From: Rhizobium gallicum bv. gallicum R602sp
GTDB lineage: Bacteria; Pseudomonadota; Alphaproteobacteria; Rhizobiales; Rhizobiaceae
Length of the DNA: 64,000 bases
Direction of reading: 5' to 3'
Assembly (NCBI RefSeq): GCF_000816845.1
Contig: NZ_CP006880.1
Coordinates: forward strand, 434,001 to 498,000
Below, in pieces: positions 52,473 through 62,076 of this stretch. The notes under the pieces were generated by a model. It had not been told where the DNA came from, made no database searches, and worked only from the letters and a program-made list of their open reading frames with translations. A program made the translations under genes and the position numbers. Each line of letters starts with the position of its first letter. The stretch's first letter is position 1.

Positions 52473-53708
52473 TCAATTCCGCAATGCAGAGCAAGCATGC
52501 TTGATACGATTGAGCGCTTCCATCAATTCGGCTTGCGAAGTCGCGTACGAAATCCGAAAATAGGGAGATAGGCCAAAGGCCGAGCCAGGGACGACCGCGA
52601 CGTGGGCCTCTTCTAAAAGATAGTCGGTGAAGTCATGGTCGGCCTCGATCTTCCTACCTTTCGGCGTCAGTTTGCCCAAAACGCCGGCGCAACTGGAAAA
52701 AGTATAGAAAGCACCCTCAGGAGTACGGCAATCCAACCCGTCGATATCGTTCAGGCGCTCGACAACAAGATCGCGACGACGACGGAAGCTCTCCTGTCTC
52801 TCCTTCAGAAACTTCTGGGGCCCGTTCAGAGCCTCGACCGCGGCAGCCTGGCTGACCGAACAGGGGCAGGACGTCGCCTGGCTTTGAATCACCGCCATCG
52901 CTTTGATCAAAGCCTTCGGGCCACCCGCATAACCGATGCGCCAGCCCGTCATCGCGTAGGCTTTCGATACACCGTTGATCGTCAATGTCCGATTCTTCAG
53001 TCGAGGCTCGATCGCGACAGGTGTCGCAACTGCGAAATCGTCATAGACGATGTGCTCGTACATGTCGTCGACCATCAACCAGACATGCGGATGACGAATC
53101 AAAACATCCAGGAGGGGGCGGTAATCCTCGGCGCTGTAGGCAGCGCCCGATGGGTTGGACGGCGAGTTAAGAAGAATCCAACGGGTTTTCGATGTGATTG
53201 CCGTTTCCAGCTGTTCGGCCTGGAGACGGAAGTTGGCCTTGGCGTCGCACGGTATAAGGACTGACACACCACCGCAAATCTCGACGATGTCGGAATAGGA
53301 AGTCCAGTAAGGCGTCGGGATGATCACTTCGTCGCCGGGATCGAGCGTCGCCATAAAGGCGTTGAACAGGATCTGCTTGGCGCCTGTCGCAACTGTAACC
53401 TCGTCGATATCGTAGTCGATGCCGTTTTCCCGTCTGAACTTTTCGACGATCGCCTTCTTCAGGGCTGGCGTGCCGTCCAGAGCGGTGTATTTCGTTTCGC
53501 CAGCGTCGATGGCGGCCTTAGCCGCCTCCTTGACGTTCTCCGGCGTATCGAAATCAGGCTCGCCCGCCCCCAGCACGATGACCGGCAGACCATCGCGCTT
53601 CATAGCAGCGGCGCGTGCGCCGACCTGGAGAATCTTCGAAACGCCAATCGAGGCGATCCGCGAAGCCGGTTTAAAGCCCGCTTCTTCGATTTTTGTTGAG
53701 ATCGTCAT
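52473..53708 (-). CDS. Class I aminotransferase, probable 2-aminoadipate aminotransferase
   Basis: This 411-residue PLP enzyme is of the aspartate-aminotransferase type. The N-terminal substrate loop is VLGAGEPDFDTPENV (about residues 45-60), and NSPSNPSGA near residue 181 carries the PLP-contacting Asn. The lysine that binds PLP is in NGVSKAYAMTGWRIGY (K249), and a late Arg in FRISYATS binds the substrate carboxylate. It lies between an aldehyde dehydrogenase and YdiJ in a four-gene operon with HglS. The missing pathway step is 2-aminoadipate to 2-oxoadipate, and this is the only aminotransferase present. Assignment to that step is inferred from context. Confidence 0.85.
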   Translation of the reverse strand: MTISTKIEEAGFKPASRIASIGVSKILQVGARAAAMKRDGLPVIVLGAGEPDFDTPENVKEAAKAAIDAGETKYTALDGTPALKKAIVEKFRRENGIDYDIDEVTVATGAKQILFNAFMATLDPGDEVIIPTPYWTSYSDIVEICGGVSVLIPCDAKANFRLQAEQLETAITSKTRWILLNSPSNPSGAAYSAEDYRPLLDVLIRHPHVWLMVDDMYEHIVYDDFAVATPVAIEPRLKNRTLTINGVSKAYAMTGWRIGYAGGPKALIKAMAVIQSQATSCPCSVSQAAAVEALNGPQKFLKERQESFRRRRDLVVERLNDIDGLDCRTPEGAFYTFSSCAGVLGKLTPKGRKIEADHDFTDYLLEEAHVAVVPGSAFGLSPYFRISYATSQAELMEALNRIKHACSALRN

Positions 53709-53722
53709 GAAACGCGCACGTC

Positions 53723-55255
53723 CTATTCGATGTCAAAAGAAACGCCCTGTGCCAGGGGCAGCGATTTCGAATAGTTGATCGTGTTCGTCGTACGACGCAT
53801 GTAGGCTCTCCAGGCATCGGAGCCGGATTCACGGCCGCCTCCGGTTTCTTTTTCGCCTCCGAACGCACCGCCGATCTCTGCACCCGACGTGCCGATGTTC
53901 ACGTTGGCGATGCCACAATCGGAGCCATCGGCAGCTACGAATCGCTCGGCTTCCCTCATGTCCAGGGTGAAGATCGAGGAAGACAAGCCCGCACCCACCG
54001 CATTGTGATCGGCGATGACGGCATCGAAATCGCTGTATCTCATGACGTACAGAATAGGTGCGAAGGTCTCTTCCAGAACCGGGCCTTCATGTTTGGGCAT
54101 TTCGACAAGCGCCGGCCTGACGTAGAATGCCAGATCGTGACCGACATCCACACGTTGCCCACCGGAAATGGTGCCGCCGTGCGCCTTGGCTTCAACAAGT
54201 GCCTTCTGCATGTTTTCAAAAGCGATTTTGTCGATAAGCGGTCCGACCAACGCTGTCGACTGCAGCGGATCCCCGACAGTAACGCTCTCATAGGCGTTTT
54301 TCAGGCGCGGTACGAGCTGATCATAGATGCTTTCATGGACGAACAGGCGACGCAAGGTCGTGCACCGTTGGCCAGCCGTGCCCATCGCGCCAAAGGCGAC
54401 GGCTCGAAGGCTCATGTCGAGATCAGCTGAGGGACATACGATGCCGCCGTTGTTGCCGCCAAGTTCCAAGATGGCGCGAGCGAAACGCTTGGCCAGCCGC
54501 GGGCCGACGTCGCGGCCCATGCGAGTGGAACCCGTCGCTGACACGAGCGGAACCTTTGGATGATCAACGAGCACCTCACCGATCGCTCGATTGCCGATCA
54601 GAACCTGCGAGAGGCCTTCCGGAGCCTCGCCATAACGCTTGAGGGCGCGTTCGAGAATTGCCTGCGACGCCAATGCTGTAAGCAGCGACTTCTCCGATGG
54701 TTTCCACACGATGCTGTTGCCGCAGACCAAAGCCAATGCTGCGTTCCAGGCCCAAACGGCGACCGGGAAATTGAAGGCGGAAATGATGCCGATGACACCG
54801 AGGGGATGCCAGGTTTCCATCATACGGTGGCCCGGGCGCTCGGTAGCAATTGTGAGACCGTAAAGCTGGCGGGAAAGGCCGACAGCAAAATCGCAGATGT
54901 CGATCATTTCCTGCACTTCGCCCAATCCCTCGGACGGAATTTTGCCTGCTTCGATCGAAACGAGGCGGCCCAGATCCGTCTTGGCGGCACGGAGTTCCTC
55001 GCCGAGGAGACGAACAAGTTCGCCGCGTTTTGGTGCGGGCACGAGGCGCCACGTCTGGAAGGCCTCGTGAGCCTGGTCGATCAGCTTGGTCGCCTCTGCC
55101 GAACTCATCGCTTTCAGCTTGCCCGTTTGTTCGCCAGTAATCGGAGAGAAGGCAACAAGGTCGCCTTCGCTGTAACGTGATTTTGCCACGCCGAGGCGGC
55201 CGAGTATCGCGGTGGCTTCTTCAGTAACGGAAACAGTCTTTACGGAAACGTTCAT
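53723..55255 (-). CDS. amaB: Aldehyde dehydrogenase (ALDH7 type), probable aminoadipate semialdehyde dehydrogenase
   Basis: This 510-residue NAD-dependent aldehyde dehydrogenase resembles antiquitin/AmaB of the ALDH7 family. The NAD loop is ATGSTRMGRDVG near residue 240, the general base Glu lies in LELGGNNGG (E264), and the catalytic Cys in GTAGQRCTTLRR (C298). The N-terminal and oligomerisation parts (TWHPLGVIGIISAFNFPVAV) are normal. AmaB oxidises L-2-aminoadipate 6-semialdehyde to 2-aminoadipate. The downstream aminotransferase, HglS and YdiJ continue this pathway, so this role is likely. It follows HglS by 46 bp in the same direction. Confidence 0.85.
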   Translation of the reverse strand: MNVSVKTVSVTEEATAILGRLGVAKSRYSEGDLVAFSPITGEQTGKLKAMSSAEATKLIDQAHEAFQTWRLVPAPKRGELVRLLGEELRAAKTDLGRLVSIEAGKIPSEGLGEVQEMIDICDFAVGLSRQLYGLTIATERPGHRMMETWHPLGVIGIISAFNFPVAVWAWNAALALVCGNSIVWKPSEKSLLTALASQAILERALKRYGEAPEGLSQVLIGNRAIGEVLVDHPKVPLVSATGSTRMGRDVGPRLAKRFARAILELGGNNGGIVCPSADLDMSLRAVAFGAMGTAGQRCTTLRRLFVHESIYDQLVPRLKNAYESVTVGDPLQSTALVGPLIDKIAFENMQKALVEAKAHGGTISGGQRVDVGHDLAFYVRPALVEMPKHEGPVLEETFAPILYVMRYSDFDAVIADHNAVGAGLSSSIFTLDMREAERFVAADGSDCGIANVNIGTSGAEIGGAFGGEKETGGGRESGSDAWRAYMRRTTNTINYSKSLPLAQGVSFDIE

Positions 55256-55301
55256 TTTGGGACTCCAGGTCGGCTTCTGCTTGCGCGATTTCTGTGACGG
55301 T

Positions 55302-56696
55302 TCACTCGGCGGCGGGACGATTTTTCAGCTGCGAGACGCAGGCATCCAGTGAAGCTTTCTCAATGTGCGCATAATGATCAAATTCGTTCAGAACTTGCGC
55401 ACCGAGGTCTGCTTCGAAGCGCTTTTGATTTGGACCAGCCACGAATTCCTGCTGTGCGCCGTCGCCAAGATTCGACTGAAAAATGCCCGCGGCGCTGACG
55501 GGAAGGAAATCCTCGTAAACGATGGGATCAAACTGGATCAGGCCGTCTGCAATGAGGCAATCTATGCTTGCATCCGGCAGCACAGAGCCTTTCTTCCCTT
55601 TCTCCGTGAGCGAGTAACTGAAATACCCTAGCCCATCAGCGCGGATGGCCGCCCAGTTGTCGGGGAATACATGAAACGTTTGCGCAAGCGCCGCTTCGTA
55701 GGCCTTGGCGTTCGAGCCATCCGCCGCCGGACGCACGACCTTGCGGGAATTGTCGAGAAGCTTGTCGTAAAGAGCCCTGCCTTTTGGGGTAAGGGCAATG
55801 CCCCGCTGTTCGATCTCGCCGAAGCGCGCCGTATGGGAGCCGGCTTTCCAGCGTCCCCGACCGTCTTCAAATGACACCGATTCTTCAAGCGCCTTAAAAG
55901 AGGTCTGGCGCAGCAGGACCGGGCAGTCGCGCGTCGGCGGTCCTTCAACGACTGCTTTCGGGGAAATTCCGTATTCGGGCATCAGCGCCTGCACTTTGTC
56001 GATATCAAGCGCGCGAGGGGTGAGGTGGTTGATGTGTGGTCCCTTGAAGGAAACGACATCGGCGATCAGGCGATGGGCATCGTGCAGACGATGATACATA
56101 TCGGCATCGACTAAAGCTTTGTCATGCCAGCGGAATGCCTCCAACACTTCCGCAACGAAACGATCCGCATCCTCTTTGGACAGCCCACCTTCGACTTCCG
56201 CCTTTTCGGTCAGCTCGACTGCGCCGCTGGTGAAAATCTGCCGCTTGGCGAGAATGTCGGCCGCTTCTTTGCGCAAGGTCTCGTCCGCGATAAGGTCGAG
56301 GCGAAGCAAAGACGTAAAGACCCGAAAAGGGTTGCGCTTAAGGGCTTCCTCGCCGACCGGCCGAAACGCAGTCGAATGGACGGGCACTCCTGCCGTGGAT
56401 AGATCGTAGTAGCCAACCGGATACATACCCATGACCGCAAAGACGCGCCGCATCATCGCAAGCTCGTCCGCCGTTCCCAAGCGGATTGCACCGTGACGCT
56501 CCTCAGATATCCGATCAAGATTGTCTGTCGCTTTAAGGCGAGCCCTAAGTGCGGGATTGGCGGCAAGTGCTTCCTTGTTAACCCGGGCCACGAGATCCAT
56601 CAGAGTTCCGTAAGCAGGGACCTCGGTGCGATACATGGCCGACATCGCTTCAGAAAACGCGGCGCGGATGTCGCTCGATGTGACATGCTTCGTCAT
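55302..56696 (-). CDS. hglS: DUF1338/2-oxoadipate dioxygenase-decarboxylase (HglS-like)
   Basis: This 464-residue protein belongs to DUF1338, shown in Pseudomonas putida to be HglS, a ferrous VOC-fold enzyme converting 2-oxoadipate to D-2-hydroxyglutarate. The residues used there for metal and substrate appear conserved: EERHGAIRLGT (His68 and Arg72), VHSTAFRP, HINHLTPRALDIDK (His224) and ARFGEIEQRG (Glu294). It is the first gene of the four-gene operon, and divergent from the LysR gene by 113 bp. The product is exactly the substrate of YdiJ at the operon's other end. This is one of the firmest functional assignments in the window. Confidence 0.92.
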   Translation of the reverse strand: MTKHVTSSDIRAAFSEAMSAMYRTEVPAYGTLMDLVARVNKEALAANPALRARLKATDNLDRISEERHGAIRLGTADELAMMRRVFAVMGMYPVGYYDLSTAGVPVHSTAFRPVGEEALKRNPFRVFTSLLRLDLIADETLRKEAADILAKRQIFTSGAVELTEKAEVEGGLSKEDADRFVAEVLEAFRWHDKALVDADMYHRLHDAHRLIADVVSFKGPHINHLTPRALDIDKVQALMPEYGISPKAVVEGPPTRDCPVLLRQTSFKALEESVSFEDGRGRWKAGSHTARFGEIEQRGIALTPKGRALYDKLLDNSRKVVRPAADGSNAKAYEAALAQTFHVFPDNWAAIRADGLGYFSYSLTEKGKKGSVLPDASIDCLIADGLIQFDPIVYEDFLPVSAAGIFQSNLGDGAQQEFVAGPNQKRFEADLGAQVLNEFDHYAHIEKASLDACVSQLKNRPAAE

Positions 56697-56809
56697 TGTT
56701 TTAGACCTTTGAAGAGTTTGTGACTTGATGCTGGAAATGCAATATACTCTTCTGTGGCAGCCACGTGTTGTGACTTGTGCGGTTAACTTTATGCGAAAAT
56801 GGAATAGGT

Positions 56810-57703
56810 ATGCGTCGAAGCCTGGTGCCAGACATTGTGACCCTTCAAGCGTTTGAATGTGCGGCCCGCCACGCGAATTTCTCGCGCGCAGCAGAAGAGC
56901 TAAACCTGACCCAGAGCGCGATCAGCCGCCAGATTGCAGATCTGGAACGGCAGACTGGCCTCAAGCTTTTCGAGCGCATTCGTCAACGTGTCATCCTTTC
57001 TGAGGCCGGACAAAGGCTGCTGCCGGAGGTTAAGGATCTTCTTGCACGATCGGAACGGCTTATGATCGATGCGGCGGCAGCAGGTCGCACGCGCGCATCG
57101 CTAAAGATAGCGACACTTCCAACCTTTGGCGCGAAATGGCTCGTCCCCCGCCTAGGGCGTTTCCTCGAGACGCATCAAGATGTTGCGCTAACGATAGAAT
57201 CTCGTTCGAAGCCCTTCAGCTTCATGGAGGATAGTTTCGATCTCGCTATCCATTACGGACAACCTATATGGGCAGGTGGCACCCCGACGTTCCTCTGCCA
57301 TGAGACCGTTATGCCGATAGCAAGTTCAGCACTCGCCGAACGGGCGAGGCGAGAGGCAGCAGGCGATCTCTCTACCATTCCATTGCTACACCTTACGACG
57401 CGGCCAAAGCTATGGTCGGACTGGTTTCGACTACAAAGTTCGATCGTAGACAATGCGTATGTCGGGCTCCGATTTGACCAGTTTTCGATGATGGTTGCAG
57501 CAGCGATAGCCGGGCTCGGTGCGGCGCTTCTGCCAACTTATCTGATAGAGGAGGAGCTAAGGACCGGCATGCTCCTACCCCTGACGTCCAGCACGATGAG
57601 AACCGAAAACGCGTATTACGTCGTCCGCCCCGAGGAAAAACAGAGCCTTCCCATCGCCGATGAGTTTCAGGAGTGGCTACGCTCTGAAGTACGAGAGGAA
57701 TAA
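56810..57703 (+). CDS. LysR family regulator (GcvA-like), linked to aminoadipate operon
   Basis: This 297-residue LysR-type regulator has an N-terminal HTH (VTLQAFECAARHANFSRAAE with LNLTQSAISRQIADLERQTG, about residues 8-60) and an effector domain from about residue 90. The ATG at 56810 behind GGAATAGG is chosen; a GTG 11 codons earlier is open. It is divergent from the HglS-AmaB-aminotransferase-YdiJ operon and very likely activates it in response to lysine or 2-aminoadipate. Confidence 0.93.
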   Translation: MRRSLVPDIVTLQAFECAARHANFSRAAEELNLTQSAISRQIADLERQTGLKLFERIRQRVILSEAGQRLLPEVKDLLARSERLMIDAAAAGRTRASLKIATLPTFGAKWLVPRLGRFLETHQDVALTIESRSKPFSFMEDSFDLAIHYGQPIWAGGTPTFLCHETVMPIASSALAERARREAAGDLSTIPLLHLTTRPKLWSDWFRLQSSIVDNAYVGLRFDQFSMMVAAAIAGLGAALLPTYLIEEELRTGMLLPLTSSTMRTENAYYVVRPEEKQSLPIADEFQEWLRSEVREE

Positions 57704-57964
57704 ATGCGTGCGGATACGGTCGCCGAGAGGGTGGCGACGATAGCGACTGCGAGCCGTGATCAGTCAAACGCGCTTGCCGAAGTCAATGCATCTGTCAACG
57801 AAATGGACCAGATGACGCAGCGCAATGCGGCTATGGTCGAAGAAACCAACGCGGCGACCCGGCAACGCGCCGACGAGGCCGAAACGCTTATGGAGATCGT
57901 TGGTCAGTTCCGATTGCCGGACCATCCCGTCCGCAGCCGTGTCCAGGGGGATTATGCCGCGTGA
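57704..57964 (+). pseudogene. C-terminal fragment of a methyl-accepting chemotaxis protein
   Basis: These 86 codons correspond to the end of an MCP signalling domain: VATIATASRDQSNALAEVNA, NEMDQMTQRNAAMVEETNAA and a short tail with VGQFRL. That is the second arm of the coiled-coil hairpin and the usual linker. The membrane and sensor parts, and the hairpin tip (E-F-R-x-L-A region), are missing, so it cannot be a working receptor. It starts at the base after the LysR stop and has no ribosome-binding site of its own. It is a remnant left by recombination. Confidence 0.72.
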
Positions 57965-58214
57965 CTGTTGATCGGAGCTCGGCGATCGTCGGTCCAAACG
58001 ATGACCTTGCGGCGACCTCGATTCTGGACTTGACGCCGGCGGCGAGGCGACGTGACGCATCAAACTCCACCTAAATCATGAGCGAAAGGGCCTCATCGCC
58101 CTGCAGCTAGAACAAGGACAGATATTTTTTGCATTGCTGATTGGTTTCTCTCAATCCGCATGACAATCTATGTCACATTGTGAAGAAATCCTGTCTTTCC
58201 CTGAGGTGATCTCG

Positions 58215-59243
58215 ATGAAGCGTCCCACGATTGCGGACGTCGCAGAAGCGGCTGGCGTTAGCGTTGCAACAGTCGATCGCGTGTTGAATGCCCGACTCCC
58301 GGTGCGCGAAGAAACATCAAAACGAGTGTTCTCTGCTGCCGAGCGGGTCGGATTTCACGGCGCAAATATAATTCGGCAGCGAATGCTGGCAGATATGCCT
58401 TCCTACAATCTGGGCGTTGTTTTGCGCAAAGAACGCCACGCCTTCTATCAAGCATTTGCCGAAGAACTGCAGGCCGCCGCACGTGCTGTCAAGGACCGGC
58501 GTCTTCAAGTGCATGTGCAGTTTGCAAAGTCCGGTGAGCCCGGTGAGATTTCAGAGCTGCTGCTTGGCATGAAGGGAAAGGTGCAGGCCGTTGGTGCTAT
58601 CGGACCAGACCATCATGACGTCACATCGGCGGTGAGCACGCTCAAATCCAAGGGTATTCCTACCTTCTCGCTGCTTTCCGACTTTGCCCAAGGCGTGCGT
58701 GAGGCATATCTCGGCACTAACAACATGAAAGTGGGGCGGACCGCCGCATGGCTCCTGTCCAAGCTGTCGCATTCACCCGGAAAACTGCTCCTGCTTCTAG
58801 GTGGTCACCGATTTCACGGGCATTCGCTACGCGAGACTGGATTTCGCAGTTATATGCGGGAATACGCTCCGGAGTTCGAGGTGCTGGATGCGCTTATCAA
58901 CCTTGAAACCCGGCGCTTGACGTATGAACTGCTGATGGACGCCGTTTCTCGCCATGATGACCTGGTGGGTGTTTACTGCATCGGGGGCGGGATGGAAGGC
59001 GCGATCGAAGCTTTGCAGGAAACGAACAAAGGCGAAAAGATCGGCTGCCTCGTCAACGAACTGACGCCGGAATCACGACAGGCGCTGCTTGAACGGCGCA
59101 TCACCGGCGTATTTCAGACGCCCCTGCGTGAATTATGCGCTGACCTCATTGGCACCATGGTTCACACGATCGAACACGGCATGGCAGAAACGCCAGGACA
59201 ACGCTTCCTGCCTGCGCAACTTTGGGTGCCTGAGAGTCTGTGA
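58215..59243 (+). CDS. LacI family transcriptional regulator
   Basis: This 342-residue repressor has an N-terminal HTH (MKRPTIADVAEAAGVSVATV and DRVLNARLPVREETSKRV) and a periplasmic-binding-protein-like domain ending with LPAQLWVPESL. The ATG at 58215 puts the HTH at the very N-terminus, as in most LacI proteins; a longer frame begins 45 bp earlier without a good ribosome-binding site. It precedes the transporter operon starting at 59502, in the same direction. A perfect 16-bp palindrome lies between them. Control of that operon is likely. Confidence 0.93.
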   Translation: MKRPTIADVAEAAGVSVATVDRVLNARLPVREETSKRVFSAAERVGFHGANIIRQRMLADMPSYNLGVVLRKERHAFYQAFAEELQAAARAVKDRRLQVHVQFAKSGEPGEISELLLGMKGKVQAVGAIGPDHHDVTSAVSTLKSKGIPTFSLLSDFAQGVREAYLGTNNMKVGRTAAWLLSKLSHSPGKLLLLLGGHRFHGHSLRETGFRSYMREYAPEFEVLDALINLETRRLTYELLMDAVSRHDDLVGVYCIGGGMEGAIEALQETNKGEKIGCLVNELTPESRQALLERRITGVFQTPLRELCADLIGTMVHTIEHGMAETPGQRFLPAQLWVPESL

Positions 59244-59281
59244 TGGTTTGATGGATTCTATCATGAACAGCTGCATGGTTT

Positions 59282-59297
59282 CTATCAGCGCTGATAG
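59282..59297. promoter_or_regulatory. Perfect palindrome CTATCAGCGCTGATAG, candidate LacI operator
   Basis: Sixteen bp of perfect symmetry with a central CG, the usual centre of LacI-family sites. It lies 38 bp after the LacI gene and 205 bp before the binding-protein start; a TTGACG hexamer follows at 59318-59323. Confidence 0.6.
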
Positions 59298-59501
59298 CCG
59301 GTAGCCGTCACGAGACGTTGACGACGGCCCTCCACTAGGAAATTGTCCTGCCGGGTGGTGGAGACAGGAGGCTGCCCCACCGGGATAACGAAAATCCTGA
59401 CCAACCGATGATGGAGATCATTGATCTTCGTCAGCGAATTCTTGTTGCCAAATGGCTGACCTGGGCTTTTGGCGCCGCGATAACCTCTGGAGGAGAATGA
59501 A

Positions 59502-60443
59502 ATGAAAAAACACCTGATTATTGCAGCTTTCGCCAGCATGTTGGCGACGACCGCGTCGGCCGAGACGATCGGCGTCTCGATGGCGCTCTTCGACGATAAT
59601 TTTCTCACGGTTCTTCGAAACGGCATGACCGACTACGCCAAGACCCAGGACGGCGTTACACTTCAGATCGAAGATGCGCAAAACGACGTTGGTAAGCAGC
59701 TCAGCCAGGTCCAGAACTTTGTCGCCTCCGGCGTCGACGCCATTATCGTCAATCCAGTTGATACGGATGCGACCGTTGCGCTCTCGCAGGCTGCCGATGC
59801 GGCAGGTATTCCTTTGATTTATGTGAACCGTCAGCCAGTCAACGTGGACCAGCTTCCCGAAAAGCAGGCCTTCGTGGCTTCCGACGAAAAAGAGTCCGGA
59901 ACGCTCGAAACCAAGGAAGTTTGCCGCCTTCTGAAGGAGGCTGGGAAGACAGAGGCGAAAGCCGTCGTCATGATGGGCGAGCTCTCCAACCAGGCCGCCC
60001 GCATGCGCACGCAGGACATCAAGGACGTGATTGCGACACCCGAGTGCAGTTTCATCAAGATCGTTGAGGAGCAGACCGCCAACTGGTCGCGCCCACAGGG
60101 CGCCGACCTGATGACCAACTGGCTATCTGCCGGCGTGGAGTTTGACGCTGTCATTGCCAACAACGACGAGATGGCAATTGGCGCGATCCAGTCGCTGAAA
60201 GCTGCCGGAAAAGACATGAAAGACGTGATTGTCTCCGGCGTGGACGCCACTCAAGATGCGCTTGCTGCCATGGCCGCTGGCGACCTCGATGTCTCCGTCT
60301 TCCAGAATGCTGCGGGGCAGGGAAAGGGCGCTGTAGACGCGGCCCTGAAGATTGCGCGCGGCGAGACCGTCGAGAAGAAAGGCTATGTGCCGTTCGAACT
60401 CGTCACCCCGGCAAATCTCAAAGACTACCAGGCCAAGAACTAA
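59502..60443 (+). CDS. CUT2 ABC transporter binding protein, inositol/rhizopine-like
   Basis: This 313-residue type I binding protein has the signal peptide MKKHLIIAAFASMLATTASA, cleaved before ETIGV. The mature start VSMALFDDNFLTVLRNGM, the stretch QNFVASGVDAIIVNPVDTDA, and EEQTANWSRPQGADLMTNWL match inositol-binding IbpA and rhizopine-binding MocB type proteins as I remember them. A GGAGGAGAATGAA ribosome-binding site precedes the ATG. It is the first gene of a rightward operon with an ATPase, a permease and a second, paralogous binding protein. Myo-inositol or a related cyclitol is the best guess for ligand. Confidence 0.88.
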   Translation: MKKHLIIAAFASMLATTASAETIGVSMALFDDNFLTVLRNGMTDYAKTQDGVTLQIEDAQNDVGKQLSQVQNFVASGVDAIIVNPVDTDATVALSQAADAAGIPLIYVNRQPVNVDQLPEKQAFVASDEKESGTLETKEVCRLLKEAGKTEAKAVVMMGELSNQAARMRTQDIKDVIATPECSFIKIVEEQTANWSRPQGADLMTNWLSAGVEFDAVIANNDEMAIGAIQSLKAAGKDMKDVIVSGVDATQDALAAMAAGDLDVSVFQNAAGQGKGAVDAALKIARGETVEKKGYVPFELVTPANLKDYQAKN

Positions 60444-60457
60444 AACAGATCGTAGCG

Positions 60458-60488
60458 TCGAAGGAGGCGGATATGCCGCCTCCTTCGA
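60458..60488 (+). other. Intra-operon hairpin after the binding-protein gene
   Basis: TCGAAGGAGGCGG and CCGCCTCCTTCGA form 13 perfect base pairs around ATATG, followed by TTTCG. It stands 15 bp after the binding-protein stop. It probably attenuates read-through into the ATPase gene and stabilises the binding-protein mRNA. Confidence 0.68.
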
Positions 60489-60512
60489 TTTCGAAGCGAT
60501 GGAGGATAAGCC

Positions 60513-62051
60513 ATGGTAAGTCCCACCACAGCGGCAGCTATCAAGCGCGTACTCGAGGCCACGGAAGCCGACGGCCTGCTTGCAATCGAGGGTATTCGCA
60601 AAGAGTTCCCGGGTGTTTTGGCGCTCGACAACGTGCAGCTTCGCGTCAGACCCGGAACTGTCCACGCATTGATGGGCGAAAACGGGGCTGGCAAGTCGAC
60701 GCTCATGAAAATCATCGCCGGGATATACCAGCCGGACGCTGGTGAAATACGTCTTCGCGGTGTCCCGACAGTGCTGAAGTCACCGCTTGACGCGCTGGAG
60801 CAAGGGATCGCGATGATCCACCAGGAGCTCCAGTTGATGAACTGGATGACAGTGGCGGAGAACATCTGGATCAGACGCGAACCCAAGAACCGCGTTGGAC
60901 TCATCGACCATTCCAAGATGGTGACGATGACGGAGGAGCTTTTTGCTCGCCTGAACATCGTACTCGATCCGCGAGCTCAAGTGTCCGAACTGACAGTAGC
61001 TCAAAAACAGATGGTCGAGATTGCGCGCGCAGTTAGCTACGAATCCTCTGTCCTCATCATGGACGAGCCGACATCGGCGCTGACCGACCGAGAGGTGGAT
61101 CACCTCTTTTCCATTATCCGCGACTTGCGGAAACGCGGAATCGGCATTGTCTACATCACCCACAAGATGAACGAGCTCTTCGAGATTGCCGACGAGTTCA
61201 CGGTTTTTCGTGACGGAAAATATGTCGGTACGCACTCTTCAAAGGATGTAACCCGTGACGACATCATCCGTATGATGGTTGGGCGCGACATCACCGATAT
61301 GTTTCCCAAGATCGATTGCCCGATTGGTGACGTGGTCCTTGAGGTCAAGAACCTCACCATCCCCGGTGTCTTCTACGACATCTCCTTCTCTCTGAGACGA
61401 GGAGAAATTCTCGGATTGGCTGGCCTGGTGGGATCCAAGCGATCCAATGTTGCTGAGGCCATTTTTGGCGTCACGCCGGCAACGTCGGGTGAAATCCTGG
61501 TCGAGAGTAAGCCGGTTACCATCGACAGTCCCAGCGCGGCAATGTCGCACGGCTTTGCCTTTCTTACCGAGGATCGCAAGGAAACTGGCTGCTTCCTGAT
61601 ACTGAATTGCCTGGAAAACATCCAATCCGCATTGATTACGCGATCCCATGTAAAGGCGGGGTTTGTCGATGAATCGACGGTGACGAAGCTTGCGGAGGAA
61701 ATGGCAGCAACGCTTCGGGTAAAAACGCCAAATCTATATGAGGCTGTCGAGAATCTCTCAGGCGGCAACCAGCAGAAGTTGCTGATCGCACGCTGGCTCC
61801 TGACCAAGCCTCGCATCCTTATTCTCGACGAGCCGACACGCGGCATCGATGTCGGCGCCAAGGCGGAAATACACCGGTTGATAACAGCTCTGGCGTCGGA
61901 GGGGGTCGCCGTACTGATGATCTCGTCGGAGCTGCCGGAAGTGCTGGGAATGAGTGACCGCATTGTCGTCATGCATGAAGGCCGTGTGTCGGGCGTTCTC
62001 GATCGCGCCGAGGCAAATCAAGTCAAGATAATGGACCTTGCTGCGCGTTAG
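60513..62051 (+). CDS. CUT2 sugar ABC transporter ATP-binding protein (two NBDs)
   Basis: This 512-residue RbsA-type ATPase has NBD1 motifs [24 protein letters not shown] and [14 protein letters not shown]2 has [15 protein letters not shown] and [13 protein letters not shown], with a degenerate P-loop ([10 protein letters not shown]) as usual for this half. It lies 69 bp after the binding-protein gene and 25 bp before the permease gene. It is the ATPase of the inositol/rhizopine-like transporter. Confidence 0.94.
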   Translation: MVSPTTAAAIKRVLEATEADGLLAIEGIRKEFPGVLALDNVQLRVRPGTVHALMGENGAGKSTLMKIIAGIYQPDAGEIRLRGVPTVLKSPLDALEQGIAMIHQELQLMNWMTVAENIWIRREPKNRVGLIDHSKMVTMTEELFARLNIVLDPRAQVSELTVAQKQMVEIARAVSYESSVLIMDEPTSALTDREVDHLFSIIRDLRKRGIGIVYITHKMNELFEIADEFTVFRDGKYVGTHSSKDVTRDDIIRMMVGRDITDMFPKIDCPIGDVVLEVKNLTIPGVFYDISFSLRRGEILGLAGLVGSKRSNVAEAIFGVTPATSGEILVESKPVTIDSPSAAMSHGFAFLTEDRKETGCFLILNCLENIQSALITRSHVKAGFVDESTVTKLAEEMAATLRVKTPNLYEAVENLSGGNQQKLLIARWLLTKPRILILDEPTRGIDVGAKAEIHRLITALASEGVAVLMISSELPEVLGMSDRIVVMHEGRVSGVLDRAEANQVKIMDLAAR

Positions 62052-62076
62052 CCGCGCACACGGGAGGAAACGCACC

